Notes: generated by a model not told the origin, from the letters alone. A stretch of DNA of 43,113 nucleotides from Pedobacter sp. ASV17 (GCF_016429065.1 NZ_JAELTX010000033.1:1-43113), one strand, 5' to 3'; numbered from the stretch's first letter, positions 8,300 through 16,527 are shown. Made by a program: numbers and translations.

Positions 8300-8509
8300 T
8301 TAAATCTTTTCGGCTTTAAAGCCAATCTTTTGTAGTGATTTGACAAGGTCTGCCTCATCAAGGTCATCACTATTAACTGTTAAAATTTTATCTGGATTTG
8401 TCGTATCTACGTCCCAATGCTGGATGTTTTCTTGTGCGTCAAGTACTGGGGTAACTTTAGCTACACAAGCACTGCAATTAATGGTCGTTTTAAATTTTAA
8501 AGTATTCAT
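8300..8509 (-). CDS. Small heavy-metal-associated (HMA) domain protein, CopZ-like copper chaperone
   Basis: The 69-residue protein is one HMA ferredoxin-like domain. The metal-binding CxxC is in INCSACVAKV near the N-terminus, and the fold closes with DLVKSLQKIGFKAEKI. Such proteins carry Cu(I) in the cytoplasm to P-type ATPases. The usual GMTCxxC lead-in is TINCSAC here, as in many Bacteroidota versions. It lies 49 nt downstream of copA on the same strand, which supports a copper role. I use copper chaperone as the functional call without assigning a gene name. Confidence 0.85.
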   Translation of the reverse strand: MNTLKFKTTINCSACVAKVTPVLDAQENIQHWDVDTTNPDKILTVNSDDLDEADLVKSLQKIGFKAEKI

Positions 8510-8558
8510 CTGATATCAATTAATTTGTTTTTTAATATTTAGAGCGTTGAATTTAGGT

Positions 8559-10982
8559 TTAGATTTTTTTCCATTTTAAGCGGAGGCTATTGGCCACCAC
8601 ACTTACTGAACTAAAAGCCATTGCACCGCCAGCCCACATCGGGTCGAGTAAAAAGCCGTTGATAGGGAATAACACTCCTGCTGCTATTGGGATGCCAATT
8701 ACATTGTAAATAAAAGCCCAAAACAGGTTTTGCTTAATCGCGTTTACCGTATATTTTGATAAATGTATTGCGTTAGGGATTTTGGAAAGATCAGACGAGA
8801 TAATGGTCATTTTGGCCACATCCATAGCAATGTCACTTCCCTTTCCCATGGCAATGCTCACATCTGCCTGTGCAAGGGCGTTGCTGTCATTAATGCCATC
8901 GCCAACCATCGCCACCACCTTGCCTTCCTGTTGCAGTTTTTTTGTGAATTTTCCTTTATCGGCAGGGAGCACATTGGCATGAAATTCATCAATACCAAGC
9001 GTGGTGGCTACTGCTTTTGCAGTCTGCTCGTTATCTCCAGTAAGCATGTAAACCTTAATGCCGTCTTTTTGTAATTCCCTTATCGCTTCTTGCGAGGTTG
9101 CCTTAATCTGATCGGCAATAGCAATAATGGCTAGTAAAGTGTTTTCATTACAAAAGAAAACCACCGTTTGGGCATTGTTCAACTGAGTAGCTGCCCATTG
9201 CTTAGCTTCGTCGGGAATGCTAACGTTTCTTTCTTTTACCAGTAGCTCGTTTCCTATAAAATAGGTATGATGGTCATAGTTGCCTTCAATGCCTTGTCCA
9301 CTAATGTTTTCAATGCTGAGCTCATTTAAAAATTTTGCATTAGTTGAGAGGTGTTCAGTAATGGCATCCGCCAAAGGATGCTCGGATGATTTCTCTATGC
9401 TATAAAGAATGTCCTGATGGAGCGGTTTGAAGTCTCCAAACCATTCAATGGCCGTAACTTTTGGTTTCCCTTCGGTAATGGTTCCTGTTTTATCTAAAAT
9501 AATGGCATTTACTTTTTTGGCCAGTTCTAAACTTTCGGCATCCTTAATTAAAATTCCTTGTTCAGCTCCTTTGCCTACACCAACCATAATGGCGGTTGGG
9601 GTGGCAAGGCCTAAAGCACATGGACAGGCAATCACCAACACGGTTACAAACGCAACAATACCTTGCGCTAATCCATTTTCGCCGCCAAGAACTACCCAAA
9701 GTAATAAGCTTAACACGGCAATGCCAATGACAACAGGAACAAAAATGGAGGCAATTTTGTCCACTAGTTTTTGTACGGGCGCTTTACTGCCTTGGGCATC
9801 TTCCACCATTTTAATGATGTGCGCTAAAACCGTATCGCTACCTACTTTATCAGCCTTAAACTGAAAACTTCCTTTTTGGTTAATGGTACCTGCAAATACA
9901 GTGCTTTCTGCAATTTTGGCAACGGGAATGGGTTCGCCGCTGATCATGCTTTCATCTACATACGAGCTGCCGTTAACCACAGTGCCATCTACGGCTACAC
10001 GTTCCCCTGGTTTAACCAACAGTACATCGCCAACTTTCACACTGCCAATGGCAATTTGCATTTGATGCCCGCCTTCATGTACAATGGTTACATGTTTTGG
10101 TTGTAGGCCCATCAGTTTTTTAATGGCCGAAGAAGTGTTGCCTTTTGCCTTTTCTTCCAGCAGTTTGCCGAGTAATATAAAAGCAATTACAATTCCAGCC
10201 GCCTCAAAATACACATGGGAGTGAATGCCAAATCTGTGCATTAAATCAGGAAATAGCGTAATCAAAACACTATAAATGTAAGCGGTTCCAGTACTAATGG
10301 CCACTAAGGTGTCCATATTGGCAGAGCGATGTTTGGCTTGCTTCCAAGCACCTACAAAAAACTGCTTACCAAAAACCAATAGCATAGGGGTTGATAACAC
10401 CCACATGATGTAATTGGCATAAGACATGTTCATAAAAAACATCCCGATAACGAAAAGTGGGACCGCTAGGATTAAGGCGCTAATGGCTTTTTTCCTTAGT
10501 CTTTGATATTGGTTAGCTTTAATCTCGTTCAATGATTCTTTGGCTTCGTTGCCTTCCTCTATGAGCAGATCATAGCCGCCTTCCTGTAGCGCTTGCTTTA
10601 ATGCTTGTGCTGTTACCAAACTTGGGATGTATTCTATCTTTGCAGAGGTATTGGCATAGTTGACTTCAGCTTTTACCACTCCAACTTGGCCATTTAATAT
10701 GGCTTCTGTATTGGCAGCGCAAGAGGCACAGGACATATCGGTAACGGGAAAGGTTTGTTTCACCGTAGTAACGTCATAGCCTAAATCCCTAATCTGCTTC
10801 ACGGCTTCTTGGACAGCCTCTTCGGGATATTTTTTAGCAGTAATAACAGCTCTTTGGTTGTTGAGCTCTACCTGATGCGTATTAATTTCTTTAACGCTGT
10901 CAAGTCCCTTGTCAACAATCAAAGCGCAATGTTCGCTCTCCACATTTTCTAGCGGAATATATATAGCATCTCTCGTTTTCAT
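8559..10982 (-). CDS. copA: Copper-translocating P-type ATPase (P1B-1)
   Basis: The 807-residue Cu(I) exporter carries two N-terminal HMA domains, eight expected membrane helices and the P-type catalytic core. The second HMA has the CxxC motif MSCASC (Cys85, Cys88). The first (residues 6-72) has only Cys19 in SEHCAL and so lacks the metal-binding pair. Core motifs are the membrane CPC (453-455), phosphorylated Asp497 in DKTGT, the HP locus SEHPL (His535) and GDGIND (694-699). The YN pair (759-760) and MAFSS (788-792) in the last helices match the Cu(I) subgroup. It exports copper from the cytoplasm with the downstream HMA chaperone. No CueR, CopY or CsoR regulator is adjacent. Confidence 0.96.
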   Translation of the reverse strand: MKTRDAIYIPLENVESEHCALIVDKGLDSVKEINTHQVELNNQRAVITAKKYPEEAVQEAVKQIRDLGYDVTTVKQTFPVTDMSCASCAANTEAILNGQVGVVKAEVNYANTSAKIEYIPSLVTAQALKQALQEGGYDLLIEEGNEAKESLNEIKANQYQRLRKKAISALILAVPLFVIGMFFMNMSYANYIMWVLSTPMLLVFGKQFFVGAWKQAKHRSANMDTLVAISTGTAYIYSVLITLFPDLMHRFGIHSHVYFEAAGIVIAFILLGKLLEEKAKGNTSSAIKKLMGLQPKHVTIVHEGGHQMQIAIGSVKVGDVLLVKPGERVAVDGTVVNGSSYVDESMISGEPIPVAKIAESTVFAGTINQKGSFQFKADKVGSDTVLAHIIKMVEDAQGSKAPVQKLVDKIASIFVPVVIGIAVLSLLLWVVLGGENGLAQGIVAFVTVLVIACPCALGLATPTAIMVGVGKGAEQGILIKDAESLELAKKVNAIILDKTGTITEGKPKVTAIEWFGDFKPLHQDILYSIEKSSEHPLADAITEHLSTNAKFLNELSIENISGQGIEGNYDHHTYFIGNELLVKERNVSIPDEAKQWAATQLNNAQTVVFFCNENTLLAIIAIADQIKATSQEAIRELQKDGIKVYMLTGDNEQTAKAVATTLGIDEFHANVLPADKGKFTKKLQQEGKVVAMVGDGINDSNALAQADVSIAMGKGSDIAMDVAKMTIISSDLSKIPNAIHLSKYTVNAIKQNLFWAFIYNVIGIPIAAGVLFPINGFLLDPMWAGGAMAFSSVSVVANSLRLKWKKI

Positions 10983-11001
10983 CTTTCAAAAATTTCTAAT
11001 A

Positions 11002-11009
11002 CAAAATTA
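11002..11009 (-). promoter_or_regulatory. Candidate -7 box of the copA operon
   Basis: Read on the minus strand this is TAATTTTG, matching TAnnTTTG, 19 nt before the copA ATG. No clear -33 TTG is found at the usual spacing. Confidence 0.45.
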
Positions 11010-11108
11010 GTGAGGGCCAAGAGCTTAAATGTTATAGGATTTTAACAATCTATTACATCATTTTCTTTTTTTTAGCAGAAATTTAATGTAAAATTAACAC
11101 TATACCGA

Positions 11109-11139
11109 TTTGGTTTTTGGTTCATTTGTTTTATATTTG
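11109..11139 (+). promoter_or_regulatory. Promoter: TTTG-N19-TATATTTG
   Basis: The -33 box TTTG (11109-11112) and -7 box TATATTTG (11132-11139) are 19 bp apart, the same spacing as the rRNA promoters in this window. The predicted start of transcription is just before the 39-residue ORF at 11151. Confidence 0.65.
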
Positions 11140-11150
11140 TAGATATAGAA

Positions 11151-11270
11151 ATGGAATTTATGAGTCAAGAAGTGTTAGAGATTTCAGTGATGGTAGACGA
11201 ACAATTTGATGTGAATTTTAATCTTGCAGACGGTATTTTGGGAGTAATTCTGAGCATTTTTGAAGGTTAA
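11151..11270 (+). CDS. Possible 39-residue small protein
   Basis: This ORF encodes 39 residues beginning MEFMSQEVLEISVMVDEQFD and ending in a hydrophobic stretch GILGVILSIFEG. It follows a well-formed promoter by 11 nt and is followed by a strong hairpin at 11301-11316, so the 200-bp stretch has the layout of a complete small transcription unit. I do not recognise the protein. A second start at MSQ (11160) is possible. The transcript could equally be a non-coding RNA with a chance ORF. It lies in the 413-nt gap between divergent copA and rlmD. Confidence 0.4.
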   Translation: MEFMSQEVLEISVMVDEQFDVNFNLADGILGVILSIFEG

Positions 11271-11291
11271 ACCACATCATTGATTTCGATT

Positions 11292-11320
11292 TTACCCATG
11301 CAGGCAGCCCTGCCTGTAGG
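11292..11320. terminator. Hairpin after the 39-residue ORF
   Basis: CAGGCAG (11301-11307) and CTGCCTG (11310-11316) form a perfect 7-bp stem, and ACC/GGT outside it can extend the pairing. There is no T-tract, so it may be an RNA-stabilising hairpin rather than a true terminator. Confidence 0.45.
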
Positions 11321-11382
11321 TCATTACTGTGCCTAATTTATCCGTAGCTATTCTTTTGATTTAACTCACTAAAGACTTTCCG

Positions 11383-11390
11383 TATATTTG
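11383..11390 (+). promoter_or_regulatory. Promoter -7 box of rlmD (TATATTTG)
   Basis: TATATTTG ends 5 nt before the rlmD ATG (TATATTTGCAGCAATG), the same layout as cysS. TTTG at 11355-11358 is a possible -33 box, though its 24-nt spacing is longer than ideal. Confidence 0.6.
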
Positions 11391-11395
11391 CAGCA

Positions 11396-12826
11396 ATGAG
11401 CAGAAAAAGAAAGAATACTGAACCCATCAGAATTTCGGGTTTAAGTATTATTGATATCGCCGAAGAGGGCAAAGGAGTGGGCAAAGCCGAAGAATTAGTG
11501 ATTTTCGTAGATAAGGCTGTTCCTGGTGATGTGGTTGATGTGCGTTTGGTAAAGAAAAAGAAAAACTTTGCAGAGGCTGTAATCGAAACCTTGCATACCC
11601 CATCCGCTTTGCGCCAAGAATCATTTTGTAGCCACTTCGGTACTTGTGGTGGTTGTAAATGGCAACACATGCAATATCAAGCCCAATTAACCTATAAACA
11701 AAAAAGTGTTGAATCTGCTTTGCAGCGTTTAGGCAAAATAGATGTGAGTGGTATTGAGCCAATTTTAGGTTCTGCCGAAAACCGATATTATCGCAATAAG
11801 CTAGAATTTACTTTTTCTAACAAACGATGGTTAGATAGTAAGGACATGGCTGAGGAAGCCGAAGGCAGAGAGATGAATGCGCTTGGCTTTCACGTTCCTG
11901 GTAGATTTGACAAGATTTTAGGAGTGGAACACTGTTATTTGCAGGCCAACCCAAGTAATGATATTCGCTTAAAAGTGAGGGATTATGCATTACAGCACAA
12001 TTTAAGTTTTTACGATTTGCGTAATCACGAAGGAGCCATGCGTAACCTGATCATTCGTACATCGAGTACTGGGGAAGTAATGGTGGGCGTGGTTTTTGCC
12101 TATGCTACACCAGAACAAATTGAGGGCTTGATGGCATATCTTAAAACCACTTTTCCAGAAATTACCTCGTTGCAGTATATCGTCAACCATAAAAAGAACG
12201 ATACTATTTTCGACCAAGAGGTGGTGACCTATGCAGGCCGCGACCATATTTTTGAAGAAATGCCTTTGGGAAATGGCAAGAGTGTTAAATATAAGATTGG
12301 CATTAAATCATTCTATCAAACTAACTCTGCGCAAGCTTACGAGCTATACCGTATCACCAAAGAATTTGCAGGTTTGAAAGGCGATGAACTGGTTTACGAT
12401 TTATATACAGGAGCGGGAACCATCGCTAATTTTGTGGCACATAGTGCTAAACAGGTAGTGGGGGTTGAGTATGTGCCTTCGGCCATTGAAGATGCGAAAT
12501 TCAATGCTGAATTAAATGGCATTAACAATACTATTTTCTACGCAGGAGACATGAAAGATATCCTTACTAGAGAATTTATTGCTGAGCACGGGAAACCTGA
12601 TGTAGTGATTACCGACCCACCTAGGGCTGGGATGCATGCAGATGTAGTAGAGCGTTTACTGGAGATGGAAGCGGAGAAAATTGTTTACGTAAGCTGTAAT
12701 GCGGCTACGCAAGCGAGGGATTTGGCGCTGCTCACCGAAAAATATGACGTGGCTAGAATTAAGCCAGTAGATATGTTCCCTCATACACAGCATGTAGAGA
12801 ACGTAGTTTTACTTCAACTCAAATAA
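11396..12826 (+). CDS. rlmD: 23S rRNA (uracil-C5)-methyltransferase, RlmD/RumA family
   Basis: The 476-residue protein has an N-terminal TRAM domain (about 10-65) and an Fe-S cysteine cluster Cys78-x5-Cys84-x2-Cys87 (CSHFGTCGGCKW), with a fourth Cys in GVEHCYL. The C-terminal Rossmann methyltransferase shows YDLYTGAGTIANF (SAM site), ITDPPRAGMH and the nucleophile Cys434 in YVSCNA. RlmD methylates U1939 of 23S rRNA in E. coli. Some members of the family (RlmCD) modify two positions, so the exact site is inferred. It is transcribed from a near-leaderless promoter, and two small genes of unknown function follow within 3 nt of each other. Confidence 0.93.
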   Translation: MSRKRKNTEPIRISGLSIIDIAEEGKGVGKAEELVIFVDKAVPGDVVDVRLVKKKKNFAEAVIETLHTPSALRQESFCSHFGTCGGCKWQHMQYQAQLTYKQKSVESALQRLGKIDVSGIEPILGSAENRYYRNKLEFTFSNKRWLDSKDMAEEAEGREMNALGFHVPGRFDKILGVEHCYLQANPSNDIRLKVRDYALQHNLSFYDLRNHEGAMRNLIIRTSSTGEVMVGVVFAYATPEQIEGLMAYLKTTFPEITSLQYIVNHKKNDTIFDQEVVTYAGRDHIFEEMPLGNGKSVKYKIGIKSFYQTNSAQAYELYRITKEFAGLKGDELVYDLYTGAGTIANFVAHSAKQVVGVEYVPSAIEDAKFNAELNGINNTIFYAGDMKDILTREFIAEHGKPDVVITDPPRAGMHADVVERLLEMEAEKIVYVSCNAATQARDLALLTEKYDVARIKPVDMFPHTQHVENVVLLQLK

Positions 12827-12827
12827 G

Positions 12828-13376
12828 ATGAAAAATTGTTGTTTTTTGTTGTTGTCTGTGATGATTTTGTTGGCCTGCCAAAGTAAGGAAACTAAAAAGG
12901 TAGCGGTAACAAGTAAAACCTTCATCATGGATGCCGAAAAACAACAGTTGGATACAGTCGTATTAGGAGAGAAGGATACCGCCATTATCGTAAAAGATAA
13001 GTTGGATACGGCTGATACTGGGGGTGAAAAACAACGGTACGAAATCAATATCATGTTCAGTAATAAAAAATGGCCAACGCTAAAATTCAGTGAAGCTATT
13101 GGTGCTGATTTGTATTTGGTAGGCGATATTGATGGAGATGATAAGCCAGAGCTATTGCTTAGGCCAGAATGGTTTAGCAGTTGCTGGGCAAGCATCAATC
13201 TTTTTAGTTTAAAAGAAGGTGCTTGGAAGTTGATTAAAAAAGGTAGTATGTACTTCTGTGCAGATGAATATCCTTTATCGAAGAGAATAGAAAAACAAAA
13301 TGACAAATATTATTTGCTGGTAGATAGCTTGGCAAACGATCAATTTGTAATACAAAAAAAAGAAATTAAGTTTTAG
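12828..13376 (+). CDS. Putative lipoprotein of unknown function
   Basis: The 182-residue protein has a lipoprotein signal peptide with lipobox ILLAC (Cys17) and two further Cys at positions 4-5. The mature part is hydrophilic up to about residue 75. It then has GDIDGDDKPELLLRPEWFSS, which resembles the calcium-binding DxDGDxxxE loop of FG-GAP or dockerin-like repeats and may bind Ca2+. The C-terminal third is a beta-rich unknown. I do not recognise the family. It starts 1 nt after the rlmD stop and is followed by another unknown gene 3 nt later, so it is co-transcribed with rlmD. Confidence 0.75.
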   Translation: MKNCCFLLLSVMILLACQSKETKKVAVTSKTFIMDAEKQQLDTVVLGEKDTAIIVKDKLDTADTGGEKQRYEINIMFSNKKWPTLKFSEAIGADLYLVGDIDGDDKPELLLRPEWFSSCWASINLFSLKEGAWKLIKKGSMYFCADEYPLSKRIEKQNDKYYLLVDSLANDQFVIQKKEIKF

Positions 13377-13379
13377 CAT

Positions 13380-13790
13380 ATGGAATCAGAAGAGTTGTTA
13401 GGAAACTTAAATTCCAACGGTAACGAACCTAAGCAAGAAAAAAAGCAAAGTCCGTTGGTAAGTTTAGAGAAAGACTTGGAGTTTTACGCAGAATCAATCA
13501 AGGAGGTGTCGGTAGAAATTATGATGGAGGGTATTTCCCAGGCGCCTATTTTTATTGCCCATCAGCATGAAGTGAAAATTGGCGAAATGATTTTAAACAG
13601 GGAGGAGCTGAATACCAATTGGACTATCCAAGCTTCTACTCTCGAAGAGTTTATTGAAAAAGGAATTATTTTGTCCGATAAAAAAGAACATTTCCTGAAA
13701 AATTACAAAAAGCCAGAAGATTTTATGTGTGTATTTGTAGTGGTGCCCGAAGGAGCCAATTTTATTTATTATCCTTACGCAAAAAAATAA
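13380..13790 (+). CDS. Conserved hypothetical cytoplasmic protein (136 residues)
   Basis: The protein has no signal peptide or membrane segment. A low-complexity N-terminus (NLNSNGNEPKQEKKQSP) precedes a compact alpha/beta domain (about 28-135) with a central VSVEIMMEGISQAPIFIAHQ and a C-terminal MCVFVVVPEGANFIYYPY strand pair. I do not recognise a named domain, although proteins of this look occur widely in Bacteroidota. It is the last gene of the rlmD operon and ends at a strong terminator. Confidence 0.7.
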   Translation: MESEELLGNLNSNGNEPKQEKKQSPLVSLEKDLEFYAESIKEVSVEIMMEGISQAPIFIAHQHEVKIGEMILNREELNTNWTIQASTLEEFIEKGIILSDKKEHFLKNYKKPEDFMCVFVVVPEGANFIYYPYAKK

Positions 13791-13853
13791 ACCAATGCCG
13801 TATCCGCGACATTGGCTCTACTATTAACCAAACTAAGCAGTTTGCTCTTGATG

Positions 13854-13880
13854 AGGTAGGCAGGTATTGCCTACCTTTTT
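13854..13880 (+). terminator. Terminator of the rlmD operon
   Basis: A 9-bp perfect stem (13854-13862 with 13868-13876), a 5-nt loop and five T form a textbook intrinsic terminator. A weaker upstream dyad (CCAATG 13792-13797 / CATTGG 13810-13815) directly follows the stop codon. Confidence 0.85.
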
Positions 13881-13890
13881 ATATTAAAAA

Positions 13891-14619
13891 CTAATTAGCG
13901 TGTGTAATATCACCGCTTTTTGAGTTAGAGGTTTTCTTTAAAGCCGCATTTCCTTTATAGGTGATGTCGCTGCCGCCAGTTGCTGATGCAGTAAGTCCTT
14001 TGTTTACATAAATGTCTACATCAGCACCGCCACTACTGTTTACTTGGGCGTAGTCTACTTTGAAATTAAATGCGTTAACATCTGCACCTCCACTGGCGCT
14101 AACGGTCATGTTTTCAGCAGAACCTTTAAGGTCAATATCAGCGCCACCGCTTACTGCAATTTTAATATCCTTACAAGTTAGTTCTAGTTTGATGTCGGCA
14201 CCACCGCTAGCAGCGATTGAAAAACGATCTGTTTTTAATTGCCCATCAATGTAAACATCAGCGCCACCACTGGCAGCTAAGCTGTTTAGGTTTTTAAAAG
14301 TAACATATACGTCAATCACCCTTCCTTTAAATAAACGTGACCAATTAATACCTTCTTTGTATTTGATGTTAATGCTGCGGTCGTTCTTTTCTACAACAAC
14401 ATCTTTGATCAGTTCTTCTTCCCCTTTAATTACAAGACTTTCCGTGTTGCCCTGTTTCAAATGAAGATTAATACCACTGCTTACGCCGATACCATTAAAA
14501 TCGCTCACAGAAACCTGTCTGCTGTTTTGAGCAAATACATTAACGTAAGTAAGGCTGCAGATGAAGAAAAGGACAAATGTTAGATTTTTTTTAAGTGCTA
14601 GTGATTTTTTCATGTTCAA
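13891..14619 (-). CDS. GIN domain (DUF2807) protein, putative auto-transporter adhesin head
   Basis: The 242-residue exported protein has a signal peptide (about 1-30, ending VFAQ). It is a beta-helix of the GIN/DUF2807 type. The turn sequence SGGAD or a close variant recurs six times between residues about 110 and 220 (AASGGADVY, AASGGADIK, AVSGGADID, SASGGADVN, NSSGGADVD, SATGGSDIT), as expected for stacked beta-helical rungs. The N-terminal part begins VSDFNGIGVSSGINLHLKQG, the family opening. The function of the family is not firmly known; an envelope or adhesion role is inferred from naming. It converges on the rlmD operon and stands alone. Confidence 0.88.
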   Translation of the reverse strand: MNMKKSLALKKNLTFVLFFICSLTYVNVFAQNSRQVSVSDFNGIGVSSGINLHLKQGNTESLVIKGEEELIKDVVVEKNDRSINIKYKEGINWSRLFKGRVIDVYVTFKNLNSLAASGGADVYIDGQLKTDRFSIAASGGADIKLELTCKDIKIAVSGGADIDLKGSAENMTVSASGGADVNAFNFKVDYAQVNSSGGADVDIYVNKGLTASATGGSDITYKGNAALKKTSNSKSGDITHAN

Positions 14620-14739
14620 GTGGTTTTGTATATAAGACGTAAGCGAAATGCAAAACGTTGCGCCTAATAACTAAAAAAAAATCAATATTTGATATTGAGG
14701 CTTAAAATCGTTCTTTTGTAAATGCTAAAGCACCATAAC

Positions 14740-15249
14740 ATGCCCCAAAATCAAGTCCTTATTTTAGACAAGAAGCAGATTCAACAAAAAATCAATAGAA
14801 TTGCTTATCAAATCCTAGAAGATAACCTAGATGAAAAAGAGATTATACTGGCTGGAATTTGGGATAGAGGCTATAAATTGGCGGTTAGATTGCAGAAAAC
14901 GTTAAACGAAATCTCTGAATTTAAAACCACCTTATTGCGTATTGATTTGGAAAAGCAGAGCAGTAAGCTAGTGGCAAAAACCGATTTGCCAGAAAGTAAC
15001 TGGAAAAATAAAGTCATTATTTTAGTAGATGACGTGTTAAACAGTGGCAAAACCCTTGCGTATGGTTTGGGCGTTTTTCTAAATACCCCTCATAAAAAAA
15101 TCAGAACCGTGGTTTTGGTAGATAGAAGTCATAAGATATTCCCTGTTGCTACTGATTTTGTGGGTTTAGAGCTGGCTACGATCTTAAAAGAACACGTAGA
15201 TGTGATCATGGATGTAGAGGGAGAAGAAGATAGGGTTTATTTAAGCTAA
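14740..15249 (+). CDS. Phosphoribosyltransferase family protein
   Basis: The type I PRTase fold is shown by the PRPP-binding motif VIILVDDVLNSGKT, the upstream GIWDRGY flexible-loop region and VVLVDR. It resembles PyrR-like or hypoxanthine PRTases, about 169 residues with this start. The base substrate is not evident. I prefer the ATG at 14740 (MPQNQVLIL) over the in-frame ATG at 14722: a -7-like TTCTTTTG ends at 14718, so transcription should begin at or after 14722. PyrR also acts as an RNA-binding attenuator in other bacteria, but no pyrimidine gene is adjacent. Confidence 0.85.
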   Translation: MPQNQVLILDKKQIQQKINRIAYQILEDNLDEKEIILAGIWDRGYKLAVRLQKTLNEISEFKTTLLRIDLEKQSSKLVAKTDLPESNWKNKVIILVDDVLNSGKTLAYGLGVFLNTPHKKIRTVVLVDRSHKIFPVATDFVGLELATILKEHVDVIMDVEGEEDRVYLS

Positions 15250-15300
15250 TTAGTAGGGTTCGCGATAAGTATTCTGTAATTTCTCATGATTTCCAGCCCT

Positions 15301-15458
15301 AGCAAAGCCCCTTTGCTCTACTAAAATGGCCTTGGCCTGTTTGGCCTGCAAAAACTAATCTTGCTTGCTCCTTAAAAATATCCGCTATAATTGAAAAATA
15401 ATGCCATTATGTATCTATGTGTTTGTCAAAAAGGAAATTAGCAACATAGGCACATAGA
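15301..15458. repeat. Intergenic inverted repeats between PRTase and Fic genes
   Basis: The 276-nt gap (15250-15525) between convergent genes holds no ORF of note. It has a tight dyad AGCAAAG-CCC-CTTTGCT (15301-15317) and a wide one, TCTATGTG (15413-15420) with CACATAGA (15451-15458). The first could stop transcription from either side, although no T-tract follows. The second looks like dispersed intergenic sequence. Confidence 0.45.
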
Positions 15459-15525
15459 AAACCTATCTGTAATGGTTTCAGGCGGTAGGACAGTAAAATA
15501 GTAACAAAAGACTGATGTTTTGAAC

Positions 15526-16482
15526 CTACCTTTTTCTTTTCCTGTTCACCACGTAATCTTCTACCGCTTCTTTGGTGGTAAGCCAGTTTTTACCTTCTTT
15601 GTAAGCATCTATTTTGCCTTGCCTTGCCAATAAACTCACATATTCTTGCCCGTAGGGAAAGCTTGGCTCGGAGACTATACTTGAGATAGGCTCGTAATCG
15701 TCATAGCTTTTACCAGGCAACGAATTAATGTACATGTTTAAAGATCGTTCAGTGGCCTGCAGCATCAACAAGCAAAGCTTATGGTAGCTTCCTTTGTTTG
15801 CCTGATTAAGTGCCTCGTAGTATTTCTTTCTGTCATTTTTAAGGATAATGGCAGGCGGAAACCCTTTCCTCATCAATAAAAGATTCATCGCTAAACGGAC
15901 AGTGCGGCCATTTCCATCAAAAAAAGGGTGTATCCAAACTAGTTTGTGATGAAACAACGTAGCTAAAACTAAGTCATCAGCATTGATAGGATTGGTGTTT
16001 GCAAAAGAAACCAGCTCATCAAAAAGATCGGGAACTATTTTGGCATTTGGAGGAGTGAAGTTTGCGCCAACAATACGAACACCGCCGTTTCTTAACCGCC
16101 CAGCAAATTCATCTTCAATATTTTTTAAAATATAGCCGTGCAGGTTCAAGATATCAATGCTTCTTAAAGTATACTCAGGATTTACTAAGCCGTATAGGTA
16201 ATCTATCGCTTTTTCGTGGTTAACGACTTCAAAATGCTCCCTTAAAGATTTTCCACCAACGGTAATCCCTTCTTCTAGGATAAGCTGTGTTTCACGAAGA
16301 TTTAGGGTGTTGCCTTCAATACTGTTTGAGTTGTAGGTCCATTCAAGGTTAAGTTGGTCCTTAATTTTTTGCAATACGGTATTGGGCAAAGGCCTTGATC
16401 GATCAATCTTTGCTTTTTTCTCGTATAGCCTTTCTATTTGCGGCTTTAATTCTTCTAAATCTTTTAAATCAAAATCCCACAT
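15526..16482 (-). CDS. Fic family protein (class II) with C-terminal helix-turn-helix-like domain
   Basis: The 318-residue protein has the Fic catalytic motif HPFFDGNGR (His185) and an N-terminal inhibitory helix motif SNSIEG (Ser52 to Glu56-Gly57), matching the class II pattern [S/T]xxxE[G/N]. Fic enzymes usually transfer AMP to a hydroxyl side chain, and the inhibitory Glu keeps them quiet until relieved. The C-terminal part (about 270-318, YVSLLARQGKIDAYKEGKNW followed by LTTKEAVEDYV) looks like an excisionase/MerR-type winged helix and so may bind DNA. No antitoxin gene is adjacent. A 9-bp inverted repeat surrounds its probable promoter, which fits autoregulation. Confidence 0.92.
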   Translation of the reverse strand: MWDFDLKDLEELKPQIERLYEKKAKIDRSRPLPNTVLQKIKDQLNLEWTYNSNSIEGNTLNLRETQLILEEGITVGGKSLREHFEVVNHEKAIDYLYGLVNPEYTLRSIDILNLHGYILKNIEDEFAGRLRNGGVRIVGANFTPPNAKIVPDLFDELVSFANTNPINADDLVLATLFHHKLVWIHPFFDGNGRTVRLAMNLLLMRKGFPPAIILKNDRKKYYEALNQANKGSYHKLCLLMLQATERSLNMYINSLPGKSYDDYEPISSIVSEPSFPYGQEYVSLLARQGKIDAYKEGKNWLTTKEAVEDYVVNRKRKR

Positions 16483-16487
16483 CTCAT

Positions 16488-16527
16488 TAATATCGTTATC
16501 AAATTTATTTATTTTATCCGATATTAA
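16488..16527 (-). promoter_or_regulatory. Fic promoter bracketed by a 9-bp inverted repeat (possible operator)
   Basis: TTAATATCG (16487-16495) and CGATATTAA (16519-16527) are perfect inverted copies 23 nt apart. Between them, on the minus strand, lies the -7 box TAAATTTG (16500-16507). One arm sits at the predicted transcription start and the other between the -7 and -33 regions, a classical place for a repressor. Confidence 0.5.

Noticed and set aside
9427..9864. 145-residue ORF antisense to copA
   Set aside because: It runs opposite the highly conserved phosphorylation and membrane core of CopA and has no protein-like features of its own.
13891..14619. Tandem DNA repeat within the GIN gene
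   Set aside because: The recurrence is at protein level (SGGAD beta-helix rungs) with varied codons, so it is domain structure and not a recent DNA duplication.
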